Shown here in pieces: positions 1 through 5,052 of a stretch of DNA of 5,052 bases (the stretch's first letter is position 1; each line of letters starts with the position of its first letter). The stretch comes from an uncultured Verrucomicrobiota bacterium (GTDB taxonomy: Bacteria; Verrucomicrobiota; Verrucomicrobiia; Limisphaerales; JADLHS01), in NCBI GenBank assembly GCA_937894935.1, contig CALAYC010000335.1:1-5052 (forward strand). The letters are read 5' to 3'. The notes below the pieces were generated by a model. That model saw only the letters and a list, made by a program, of their open reading frames with translations, had not been told where the DNA came from and ran no database searches. The translations under genes and the position numbers were made by a program.

Positions 1-78
1 GAGGTTTCTTTTTTCAAAAAAGAAGTTTGAGATTTGAAAAAAGAAGTTTGTTTTTCTAAAAAAGAAGTTTGTTTTTCG
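1..78. repeat. A/T-rich 21-bp tandem repeat, three copies plus a partial one
   Basis: The 14-mer AAAAAAGAAGTTTG occurs exactly at 16-29, 37-50 and 58-71, a strict 21-bp period. The second and third units (37-57, 58-78) differ only in their last base. The first unit (16-36) diverges in its final seven bases. Positions 1-15 resemble the 3' part of a unit (about 11 of 15 bases match 43-57), so the array probably continues to the left of the window. Each unit has an A6 tract and, in the later units, a T5 tract. The 21-bp spacing is close to two helical turns, so the A-tracts lie on the same DNA face and could bend it (inference). The three plus-strand frames are stopped within the array. One minus-strand frame is open but low-complexity, so no gene is called. 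Confidence 0.85.
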
Positions 79-336
79 CTTTTTCAAGTTACTTCCGGGC
101 AAAAAGACGTTTGGAAAGCGGGGTTTTAACGTGATTGGTGGTCGGCGTTGGTAGGGTGGGCAATTCTTTGCGCCGATGGAAAATTCGCGGCGCGGACGGA
201 GTGCGTGCCCACCATTGTGGATTGGAGTGAGCTGGTGTCGCACATGGCGACGTGAACGCCGGTGTGAGTCCGGTTGTTAAACTGATTGGGGTACGACAAG
301 GCGGCGGGATTTGAACGGGACCACGCCGCTGTTTGT
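79..336. other. Non-coding stretch downstream of the thioredoxin-like gene
   Basis: No convincing gene is seen. The short open frames here have no recognisable protein features. The stretch holds the palindrome at 155-213 and, near 308-324, a sequence that superficially resembles a minus-strand tRNA T-arm (rejected). No T-tract hairpin that would serve as an intrinsic terminator for the minus-strand gene ending at 337 was found. Confidence 0.6.
155..213. repeat. Imperfect palindrome with nested stems
   Basis: An outer perfect 8-bp inverted repeat, GGTGGGCA (155-162) and TGCCCACC (206-213), encloses an inner pair, CGCCG (171-175) and CGGCG (188-192). The 3' side contains ACGGAGTGCGT (196-206), which recurs exactly at 2432-2442 in another repeat-rich intergenic region. 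This suggests a dispersed repeat family rather than chance pairing. It lies about 125 bp beyond the stop codon of the minus-strand thioredoxin-like gene and could fold at the end of that transcript. It has no T-run, so a terminator role is speculative. Confidence 0.5.
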
Positions 337-897
337 TCAGGACGCGGGTTCAGCGAGAAGTTTCTTAACGACGTCTTCAACTTTGCCGGGTTTCAGACCG
401 ATGGCGCGGACGATGCCTTTGCGGTCCACGACGGCGTAGGTGGGAAAAAAGCCAACGGCCCAACGTTTGGCGACTTCGAATTTGGGGTCGCGCGCGGCGG
501 GATAGATAATGCCGTGTTCTTTCGCGTTGGGGACGAATTTTTCCTGTCCGCGCTTCGACGTGCAAACGCCAAAGAATACCAGACCCTGGCTTTTGTATTC
601 CTCGACCAGTTTGTTGTTCTTCGGGATGGCGGCCATGCATGGTCCGCACCAGGTGGCGTAAAAATCTACGACGATGACTTTGCCTTTGATGTCCGCAGCG
701 GTGACGCCGCCGTTAATCCATTGGGCGAGCCCGGCGAGGGAGGGCATGGGTTGGCCTTCAAGCGCGACGTGGCTATCGCGATTCGAGGTGTTGGATGAGG
801 TGTAATACCAGTCATCGGGGAATTCGCGGGCTGTGCCGGTGATGGTCGTGAGGAGAACGACAGCCAGGGTGAGGAGGGTGGTTTTGCCGGAGTTCAT
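337..897 (-). CDS. TlpA/ResA-like thioredoxin-fold protein, exported
   Basis: The product (186 aa) is a probable periplasmic thiol-disulfide oxidoreductase of the TlpA/ResA/AhpC-TSA group. An N-terminal signal peptide is visible: a lysine at residue 5, a hydrophobic stretch at about 7-20, and a Gly-Thr-Ala cleavage-type site at 21-23. The thioredoxin core follows. It has a KGKVIVVDFYATWCGPC block with the redox motif Cys84-Gly-Pro-Cys87, and the expected Phe-Pro-Thr segment with the cis-proline at Pro152. A third cysteine (Cys112) sits in the strand after the first helix. The length fits single-domain family members. The ATG at 897 is preferred over an in-frame GTG at 969. The longer start adds 24 residues before the signal peptide and falls inside a dispersed repeat. 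No clear ribosome binding site precedes either start. The substrate is unknown. Family members reduce cytochrome c apoproteins or other exported disulfides, but no such partner gene is in view. Confidence 0.9.
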   Translation of the reverse strand: MNSGKTTLLTLAVVLLTTITGTAREFPDDWYYTSSNTSNRDSHVALEGQPMPSLAGLAQWINGGVTAADIKGKVIVVDFYATWCGPCMAAIPKNNKLVEEYKSQGLVFFGVCTSKRGQEKFVPNAKEHGIIYPAARDPKFEVAKRWAVGFFPTYAVVDRKGIVRAIGLKPGKVEDVVKKLLAEPAS

Positions 898-958
898 GCG
901 TCGTGAGTAGCACGACGAGGCAATCCCGGCAACGGGAAAGTAGAGGGAATTGTATCGG

Positions 959-1116
959 GTAGTAGCCACCGACGTGAGGAGGTGGAAGCTTTCGTGTTTT
1001 TCGTGTTTCCGCCTCGTTACCTTGGCGGCTACGAAGGATAAAACCGCTTCTCTGAATTTAGCTTAGCGCCTCCTCATCCCGGCCCTCTCCTCCATCGGGA
1101 ATGGAGGAGAAGGAGA
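959..1116 (+). repeat. Dispersed repeat R1, copy a
   Basis: This copy aligns by eye with 2469-2625 over almost its whole length at roughly 80% identity, with small gaps. It has two parts. The first is an imperfect inverted repeat: left arm 962-986 starting GTAGCC, and right arm 1008-1032 ending GGCTAC, with 19 of 25 positions pairing. The second is a perfect 10-bp hairpin near the 3' end (1086-1110). The segment at 1008-1033 matches 2516-2541 at 25 of 26 bases and is the best-conserved core. The arms are not perfect complements: GTGAGGAGG on the left faces CCTCGTTAC on the right. No open frame or transposase is present, so this is a non-autonomous REP- or MITE-like element. The mobilising enzyme, if any, is not in the window. 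Confidence 0.85.
1086..1110. repeat. 10-bp hairpin in R1 copy a
   Basis: TCTCCTCCAT (1086-1095) pairs perfectly with ATGGAGGAGA (1101-1110) around the five-base loop CGGGA. The same stem with a different loop occurs at 2595-2619. No T-tract follows on either strand, so it is not a classical intrinsic terminator. Confidence 0.85.
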
Positions 1117-1123
1117 GCAACTG

Positions 1124-1212
1124 CGGCGTCTTCTTTGAATGTTTGTAGGAGTCGAGGTGAGGAGGTTCTAACTTGGGGCTAGTTAGGTTTGAGACTCGTT
1201 ACCGTCTCCTAC
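1124..1212 (+). repeat. Diverged R1-like element with a covarying stem
   Basis: A leader at 1124-1144 (starting CGGCGTCTT) matches the leader of R1 copy b at 2449-2468 at about 17 of 20 positions. A left arm follows at 1145-1166 (starting GTAGGAG, containing GTGAGGAGGT), then a spacer, then a right arm at 1193-1212 (containing ACTCGTTACC and ending CTCCTAC). The outer seven bases GTAGGAG and CTCCTAC are perfect complements. Against R1 copy a, the inner segments are conserved, but the stem bases just inside GTAG/CTAC differ on both sides in a way that keeps pairing. The element ends one base before the R2 module. It lacks the 10-bp hairpin part of R1. Confidence 0.7.
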
Positions 1213-1213
1213 T

Positions 1214-1269
1214 GCTCGCGCGGGCGTTCGCCTCACCGGAGCAATATCCAATTGCCAATGGCCAATATC
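1214..1269 (+). repeat. Dispersed repeat R2, copy a, with CCAAT heptamers
   Basis: This 56-bp module aligns without gaps to 2351-2406, with 50 of 56 bases identical. The last 30 bases (1240-1269) are fully identical to 2377-2406. Those bases contain a 7-bp tandem array: ATCCAAT (1246-1252), TGCCAAT (1253-1259) and GGCCAAT (1260-1266), followed by a degraded unit. The first half is GC-rich (GCTCGCG...). It directly follows the right arm of the R1-like element and lies about 80 bp upstream of the TPR gene start. Confidence 0.85.
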
Positions 1270-1348
1270 GAAAATGCGTTTTTGTGGCTGGGCTCATGTC
1301 CTCTATCTTTCTTCCTGACAATCGTTGGGGCGGTGTTACGTTGCGCGC

Positions 1349-2308
1349 GTGACGAATCTACTTATAGCTGCGGTCGGAGCGATTCTGGCGACGAACCCGC
1401 CTGCCGCGGTCAGTAATCTGGTTTATGAGCGCAGCGGGGTGGAGATCACGATTTCCACCAATGATCCGGTGGATCGCGCATTGCAGAAGTTGATGGAGCA
1501 GGATGACGCGGCGCGGGTGGCGGTGGAAAAGTTGGTGGAGGATAATGAACGGTTCGCCGCGCAGAACGCCGGGCTCACGCGTTTCGAATTGCGCCGGCGC
1601 ATCATGGAGAAATTTGAGCCGGTCAAAAAGGGTTACGAGGACCTGATTCAGCAACATACGAACCGCTCGGACATCCGCATCGCGTATGCGAGTTTCCTCG
1701 GCGACCTCGGCGATGAAGAGGCGGCGATTGAGCAATTGGAGGTCGCGCGGACGATGGACACGAATAATCCCGCGATCTGGAATAATCTCGCGAATCTTTA
1801 CGGTCACAATGGCGAGGTGAAGAAGTCGTTTGAGTATTATGCCAAAGCGATCGAGCTGGACCCGAATGAGCCGGTGTATTATCACAATTACGGCACGACG
1901 GTGTTTTTGTTTCGCAAAGACGGGAAGGAGTATTTCGGCCTTGATGAGCAGCAGATTTTTGACAAGGCGCTCGGGTTGTATAGCAACGCGATGCGATTAG
2001 ACCCGGAGGATTTTCAACTCGCAGCGGATGTGGCGCAGACGTTTTATGGTATCCAACCGTTTCGCCCGGATGAAGCGCTGCGGGCGTGGACGAATGCGTT
2101 CAATCTCGCGCGTGATGATGAGGAACGGGCGGGAGTGAATCTGCATTTCGCGCGGATAAACATCAAAGCGGAGCGGCTGGATGTTGCGGAGGCGCATTTG
2201 AATTCGGTCACGAATCAGTCGCATCTGGAAGTGAAACGGCGATTGACGCGGGTGTTGAGTGAAGCGCGAGAGGCGGCGGCCACGAATGCGCCTGCTGCGC
2301 CGAAGTGA
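1349..2308 (+). CDS. Exported TPR-repeat protein of unknown role
   Basis: The product (319 aa) is a tetratricopeptide-repeat protein, probably a periplasmic or secreted scaffold for protein contacts. From the GTG at 1349 it starts with a hydrophobic signal-like segment (residues about 3-22, ending AAVS). A charged, probably helical region follows at about 38-102. Then come TPR units at roughly 107-140 (helix A includes IRIAYASFLGDLGDEEAAIE), 142-175 (WNNLANLYGHNGEVKKSFEYY, ending AIELDPNEP) and 176-220 (with a longer insertion, ending AMRLDPEDF). Less regular repeats fill about 221-290. The C-terminus is Ala/Pro-rich. An in-frame stop at 1316-1318 limits the 5' end, leaving TTG at 1325 or GTG at 1349. 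GTG was chosen because it places a compact signal peptide at the N-terminus. No Shine-Dalgarno sequence fits either start. Another frame upstream (about 1258-1350) also encodes a hydrophobic stretch, so a 5' frameshift cannot be fully excluded. I recall similar proteins in Verrucomicrobiota but know of no function for them. Confidence 0.85.
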   Translation: MTNLLIAAVGAILATNPPAAVSNLVYERSGVEITISTNDPVDRALQKLMEQDDAARVAVEKLVEDNERFAAQNAGLTRFELRRRIMEKFEPVKKGYEDLIQQHTNRSDIRIAYASFLGDLGDEEAAIEQLEVARTMDTNNPAIWNNLANLYGHNGEVKKSFEYYAKAIELDPNEPVYYHNYGTTVFLFRKDGKEYFGLDEQQIFDKALGLYSNAMRLDPEDFQLAADVAQTFYGIQPFRPDEALRAWTNAFNLARDDEERAGVNLHFARINIKAERLDVAEAHLNSVTNQSHLEVKRRLTRVLSEAREAAATNAPAAPK

Positions 2309-2349
2309 ATTTGTTGGCTCAGGTGTAAGAAAGCGCCTTCGTACCGTTC

Positions 2350-2410
2350 GGCTCGCGGGGACGCTCGCCCCACCAAAGCAATATCCAATTGCCAATGGCC
2401 AATATCCAAT
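2350..2410 (+). repeat. Dispersed repeat R2, copy b, with four CCAAT heptamers
   Basis: Positions 2351-2406 match 1214-1269 at 50 of 56 bases. The heptamer array is one unit longer than in copy a: ATCCAAT (2383-2389), TGCCAAT (2390-2396), GGCCAAT (2397-2403) and ATCCAAT (2404-2410). The GC-rich part (2350-2373) is also similar, in inverted orientation, to 3996-4019 inside the SNF2-type gene (20 of 24 bases). It starts 41 bp after the TPR stop codon. Confidence 0.85.
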
Positions 2411-2448
2411 TCGAACTGTTTGGCAGGGCAAACGGAGTGCGTCAGGTA

Positions 2449-2625
2449 CGGCGTCTTATTTGATGTCGGTAGTAGCGGACGCGAGGAAGTGGATGTCCTC
2501 GTATTTCTCGGTGCATCCGCCTCGTTACCTCGGCGGCTACGGAAAGATGAAATCGTTTCTCAGAATTTGGCTAAACGCCTCCTCACCCCAGCCTTCTCCT
2601 CCATTGGAAATGGAGGAGAGGGAGA
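2449..2625 (+). repeat. Dispersed repeat R1, copy b, with leader
   Basis: The leader at 2449-2468 is shared with the R1-like element at 1124. The left arm is 2469-2495 and the right arm 2514-2540. The right arm core matches copy a almost perfectly, while the left arm has lost three bases relative to copy a and pairs less well (about 18 of 27 without gaps). A conserved tail (2542-2591) leads to the 10-bp hairpin. The right arm, tail and hairpin are the most conserved parts between copies, and the left arm and loop the least. Confidence 0.85.
2592..2622. repeat. Hairpin at the end of R1 copy b
   Basis: TCTCCTCCAT (2595-2604) pairs with ATGGAGGAGA (2610-2619). The stem extends outward through a T-G wobble and two C-G pairs, and the loop is TGGAA. 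It lies about 50 bp beyond the stop codon of the minus-strand CvfB-like gene and could protect or end that transcript. There is no T-run, so a terminator call is not made. Confidence 0.8.
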
Positions 2626-2673
2626 ACGACAGAGACTCTCGCGGATGCGAATGATTAGCGGGTTGTTTTTCGC

Positions 2674-3534
2674 TCAGGCGCCGGGAGACCAGTTTGAGTT
2701 ATCGATCAGTTCAATGCCCGGATGAAGGAACTGGATGCGTCGCGCTTTGTAGAGTTTTCCCAGCGCTTGCTTAAACGCTTTCTTACTGACGTTGAACTTC
2801 TGTCGGATGGCTTCCGGTGAGCTGTCGTCATCGAATTCCAACTTCCCGCCATTGGCTTCAAGCGCTTGAACGATTTGAGCGGTGAGCGAGGTGACGCGTT
2901 GATAGCCGGAAGCGTTGAGGCTCAGATCAATCTGGTCGTCAGGACGGATGTTTCGGACGAAGGCCTGTAAGCGTTGTCCGATTTGCAGCGGGGTGGGAAC
3001 GGTATCGCGATAAAGCAAACCGGGATGGGCATTTTCTACAATCGCAGGATAACCCAAGGGCGTTGCGCCGGTGATTAACACTTCGACAGATTGGCCATTG
3101 CGATAGAACGGTCGATCGGGACTGAGATGACGTTTGAGGCGCGTGGTGGCGACAATGCGTTCAGTGCGAGGATCAAGATAAATAAAAACGACGACGCGTT
3201 GTCCGACGCGAACGGAACGTTCCTGTTCGCGAAACGGCAGCAATAAATCTTTCGCCAGGCCCCAGTCGAGGAATGCGCCCACCTTGGGATTAATGCTGAC
3301 GACTTTAAGCGCGGCAAACTCACCAACGGTAGCGAGGGGCGTTTCAGTTGTCGCGACGAGGCGGTCTTCGGAATCGCGATAGACGAAGACGTCAAGCGTG
3401 TCCCTGGGTTTGAGATTTGCGGGAATGTAGCGTCGGGGCAGAAGGATTTCGCCGAGGTCGCCGCCATTGAGGTACAGGCCGGGTGAGGCCTCACGAATGA
3501 TGCCGAGCGTATTGCGTTTGCCGAGAGTGGCCAC
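2674..3534 (-). CDS. cvfB: CvfB/YitL-type S1-domain RNA-binding protein
   Basis: The product (286 aa) resembles CvfB (YitL), a cytoplasmic RNA-binding protein with three S1-like OB folds and a C-terminal winged helix; CvfB affects virulence-factor expression in Staphylococcus aureus. Visible here are an opening GKRNTLGIIREASPGLYLNG with GEILLPRRY (about 4-62, first S1-like domain) and VGEFAALKVV with KVGAFLDWGLAKDLLLPF (about 70-132, second S1). A third barrel follows at about 145-207 (ending QIDLSL). The winged helix spans about 215-276 (FNVSKKAFKQALGKLYKARRI). The length is close to known members of about 300 aa. The GTG at 3534 was chosen because the family motif begins within four residues. 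An ATG at 3660 would add 42 residues with no family resemblance and would fill the gap to the divergent gene. No Shine-Dalgarno sequence is seen. The role in this organism is inferred from the family only. Confidence 0.9.
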   Translation of the reverse strand: MATLGKRNTLGIIREASPGLYLNGGDLGEILLPRRYIPANLKPRDTLDVFVYRDSEDRLVATTETPLATVGEFAALKVVSINPKVGAFLDWGLAKDLLLPFREQERSVRVGQRVVVFIYLDPRTERIVATTRLKRHLSPDRPFYRNGQSVEVLITGATPLGYPAIVENAHPGLLYRDTVPTPLQIGQRLQAFVRNIRPDDQIDLSLNASGYQRVTSLTAQIVQALEANGGKLEFDDDSSPEAIRQKFNVSKKAFKQALGKLYKARRIQFLHPGIELIDNSNWSPGA

Positions 3535-3633
3535 GGCAAAAGCGTAGGAGGTTGAGATTCTCGCGGGGAGAAAAATCGGAGACCGGCAACCGGGACGAGG
3601 CGCACTCGCCGCAACAATCTCACGTGTGTGGCC

Positions 3634-3663
3634 TTGAACGAGCCGATGGGTCGCCCGCATATT
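3634..3663 (+). promoter_or_regulatory. Possible promoter of the SNF2-type gene
   Basis: TTGAAC (3634-3639) and CATATT (3658-3663), 18 bp apart, each match the sigma-70 consensus at four of six positions. Transcription would start at about 3670, essentially at the ATG at 3671, giving a leaderless mRNA. This fits the lack of a Shine-Dalgarno sequence, but the match is weak and could be chance. Confidence 0.25.
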
Positions 3664-3670
3664 GAACCGA

Positions 3671-5052
3671 ATGTCTGTGGAATTGAACGAAGCTTTGTTG
3701 CAGAAGGCCGCGGGTTGGGATGTGGTGAAGCGCGCCCGCGCGTATCTCGAACTCGGTCAGGTGCTGAGTTCGTATTGGCAACCGCCGCTCTTGCGCGGCG
3801 TGGTGCAGAATGACGGCGTTTCGTTTCGCGCTTCGATGGTGATCAAGAGCGAGATTGATATCGAAAATCTTTGCACATGTCGGGACGCGCGTGAGTGGGG
3901 AAAGATTTGTGCGCACGGGGTTGCAGTGGCGTTGCATTGGCTGGACGCGCAGAAGCCGAAGAAAGCGGAGGAGAACAAGCCGCGTCAGTCTGGTAGTGGG
4001 GCGAGTGTTTCCACGAGCCGGCTCGTCGGTAGCCTCGTCTTACCAAAGAAAGCCTCGGCTCTCCAACGCGCCGCCGATGGTGAAACGGTGGAGTTATTCA
4101 TCATCCTGCCGCCGAACTTTGAGCAGGCGATTGCGCGCGGCAAAGTGATGTTGGTGTTTGAAGCGAAATGGAGCGGTGGTCGTTGTCCCTTGAATGCGTT
4201 GCCGAAGGGGCGGGCGTTTGCCTTTTCAAAAGCAGACGATGCGATTGTGGAGCGCATCGAAGAACTGGCCGGAGGCGAAACGCCGGCGTTGCTGCAACTC
4301 GATGCGAAGGATTTTGTCGCGCTGTTGCCGTTGCTCGCGCAGCACGAGAACGTGACGCTGGGCAAAGCGAACGCGATGAGGATTTCGCGTGCGCCGTATC
4401 AATTGCCGCTGCGCGCGACGTTGCAGGAGAACGGCGAGATTGTGCTCGCGTTGAAAGAGAAGTCGGCGGTGTTGACGATGATTGGTGATTGGGTGTGGAC
4501 GCAGCAGACGTTGCGTCCGCTCGGTGTGCCTTCTGGCGCGCAGCAAATTCTTGAAGGGCCGGTGCGCATTGCGCGGTCGCAAGTACCGCAATTCCTGAGT
4601 CAACAATGGCCGCAACTGCAAGCGGCGGGCGGTGCGGAGGCGAACTTCAAACTCGAAGATTTCACGCTTGAACCGCAAGCGCCGCGGTTTGTGTTGTCGC
4701 TGCGCGGTGGCTTGGCGCAACTGAGCGCGTTGCTTCAGTGCGGCTACGGCTCGCGCATCATGACGGTCGGCGTGACGGATGCGAATGAAGGTGTGTGGTT
4801 GCCTGACCCGGACGTGCCGACGCGTTATTCCACGCGCGATTTCAATGCAGAACGCGCGGCATTAGCGCGATTGCAACGGAGCGGTTTCTCCGGGCCGGAT
4901 TCGCAAGGGAAACTCCAACTCGTGGGACAGAACGCGGTGCTGAATTTCTTTGCGCGGGAATTTTCGAAGTTACAACGCGAATGGGACGTGACGCTCGATG
5001 AGCAGTTGGAGAATCGCACGTTGAAGAACATCGAGCGCGTCGAGCCGCGCTT
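3671..5052 (+). CDS. SWIM zinc-finger SNF2-type helicase, N-terminal part (runs off the window)
   Basis: The frame is open from the ATG at 3671 to the window end (460 codons plus two bases), so the 3' end is missing. The N-terminus carries a SWIM zinc finger, Cys68-X-Cys70-X9-Cys80-X-His82, in the context LCTCRDAREWGKICAHGVAV. A low-complexity linker follows at about 92-135. Then comes a region typical of what precedes the ATPase in bacterial SNF2 proteins: ELFIILPPNFEQAIARGKVM (141-160), KWSGGRCPLNALP (167-179), and late in the window YSTRDFNAERAALARLQRSG (386-405) with LVGQNAVLNFF and REWDVTLDEQLE. The DEAD/DEAH-like Walker motifs should lie beyond 5052 and cannot be checked here. Such proteins are ATP-driven DNA or nucleoprotein translocases of mostly unknown cellular role. 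The gene diverges from cvfB with a 136-bp gap. An in-frame TTG at 3662 is a less likely start. The linker contains a repeat-like palindrome (3991-4045). Confidence 0.88.
   Translation, partial: MSVELNEALLQKAAGWDVVKRARAYLELGQVLSSYWQPPLLRGVVQNDGVSFRASMVIKSEIDIENLCTCRDAREWGKICAHGVAVALHWLDAQKPKKAEENKPRQSGSGASVSTSRLVGSLVLPKKASALQRAADGETVELFIILPPNFEQAIARGKVMLVFEAKWSGGRCPLNALPKGRAFAFSKADDAIVERIEELAGGETPALLQLDAKDFVALLPLLAQHENVTLGKANAMRISRAPYQLPLRATLQENGEIVLALKEKSAVLTMIGDWVWTQQTLRPLGVPSGAQQILEGPVRIARSQVPQFLSQQWPQLQAAGGAEANFKLEDFTLEPQAPRFVLSLRGGLAQLSALLQCGYGSRIMTVGVTDANEGVWLPDPDVPTRYSTRDFNAERAALARLQRSGFSGPDSQGKLQLVGQNAVLNFFAREFSKLQREWDVTLDEQLENRTLKNIERVEPR
3991..4045. repeat. R2-like palindromic repeat inside the SNF2-type gene
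   Basis: The segment begins TGGTA and ends TACCA, and contains the perfect 14-bp palindrome ACGAGCCGGCTCGT (4013-4026). Positions 3996-4019 match the reverse complement of 2350-2373, in intergenic R2 copy b, at 20 of 24 bases. It is translated in frame as part of the linker (residues about 107-125, SGSGASVSTSRLVGSLVLP) between the SWIM finger and the next conserved block. Its Ser/Gly/Val-rich product looks unlike the flanking charged linker. The best reading is a dispersed repeat inserted into coding sequence and tolerated in a flexible region. Confidence 0.55.

Larger units (their letters stand above)
898..1348. other. Repeat-filled intergenic region between divergent genes
   Basis: This stretch separates the 5' ends of the minus-strand thioredoxin-like gene and the plus-strand TPR gene. 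From left to right it holds an R1 repeat (959-1116), a diverged R1-like element (1124-1212) and an R2 module with a heptamer array (1214-1269). Only about 60 bp on the left and 80 bp on the right are free of repeats, and any promoters should lie there or inside the repeats. No strong -35/-10 pair was found. CTGACA at 1315-1320 is a possible -35, but no good -10 follows. Short open frames across the region look non-coding. Confidence 0.7.
2309..2673. other. Repeat-filled intergenic region between convergent genes
   Basis: This stretch lies between the 3' ends of the TPR gene and the CvfB-like gene. It holds an R2 module (2350-2410), an 11-mer shared with the palindrome at 155-213 (2432-2442), and a full R1 repeat with leader (2449-2625). 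The module order is the reverse of that in the 898-1348 region. Either mRNA could end in the hairpins here, but none has a T-tract. Open frames across it come from repeat sequence and are not called. Confidence 0.7.

Noticed and set aside
16..71. Possible CRISPR array from three identical 14-mers
   Set aside because: The period is only 21 bp, the intervening bases are also repeated, and there are no unique spacers or cas genes.
300..335. tRNA-like 3' end on the minus strand (GGGATTTGAAC on the plus strand)
   Set aside because: The bases around the TTCAAAT loop do not form a T-stem, and no anticodon arm or acceptor pairing is found next to it.
286..798. Open frame of 170 codons on the plus strand
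   Set aside because: It is the antisense shadow of the thioredoxin-like gene, whose WCGPC motif and signal peptide are clear on the minus strand.
1086..1116. R1 hairpins as intrinsic terminators (also 2592-2622)
   Set aside because: No T-tract follows the stem on either strand, and the hairpin is part of a dispersed repeat, including one copy located upstream of genes.
1315..1341. CTGACA with TTACGT as a promoter for the TPR gene
   Set aside because: The spacing is 15 bp and the -10 match is poor.
1189..1416. Open frame of 75 codons with a hydrophobic segment upstream of and overlapping the TPR gene
   Set aside because: It begins inside repeat sequence, overlaps the TPR gene in another frame and has no family features. 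A frameshift linking it to the TPR gene is possible but unsupported.
2259..2725. Plus-strand open frames across the convergent intergenic region
   Set aside because: They are built from R1 and R2 repeat sequence and overlap the 3' ends of well-supported genes.
4226..4720. Arginine-rich minus-strand open frame of 164 codons
   Set aside because: It is antisense to the SNF2-type gene. Its Arg/Gln/His-rich composition is what the reverse strand of a GC-rich gene gives.

Overview
The window looks like a chromosomal segment from a Verrucomicrobiota bacterium, most likely of the Limisphaerales/Pedosphaera type. This is an inference from protein style (a TlpA-like thioredoxin, a secreted TPR protein, a CvfB-like S1 protein and a SWIM-SNF2 helicase) and from intergenic DNA full of palindromic repeats. 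No rRNA, tRNA, transposase, integrase, CRISPR array or phage gene was found.

Layout. Positions 1-336 are non-coding, with an A/T-rich 21-bp tandem repeat at the left edge and an imperfect palindrome at 155-213. A small exported thioredoxin-fold protein is encoded on the minus strand at 337-897. Positions 898-1348, between two divergent genes, are mostly repeats. A secreted TPR protein is encoded on the plus strand at 1349-2308. Positions 2309-2673, between two convergent genes, hold further copies of the same repeats in a different order. A CvfB/YitL-type RNA-binding protein is on the minus strand at 2674-3534. After a 136-bp divergent gap, a SWIM-zinc-finger SNF2-type protein starts at 3671 on the plus strand and runs off the right edge with its ATPase core not yet reached.

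The four genes do not form an operon: orientations alternate (-, +, -, +), and no shared pathway is evident. None has a convincing Shine-Dalgarno sequence, so starts were chosen from signal peptides and family-typical N-termini.

The most interesting content is the repeats. One family (R1) has arms in which part of the stem changes in a compensatory way between copies while the inner arm sequences stay conserved. A second module (R2) is joined to a 7-bp tandem repeat built on CCAAT. An R2-like palindrome is also found, in frame, inside the linker of the SNF2-type gene. I see no defence, secretion or biosynthetic system. The repeats are the only candidates for something undescribed, and they may belong to a known REP/MITE-like class.
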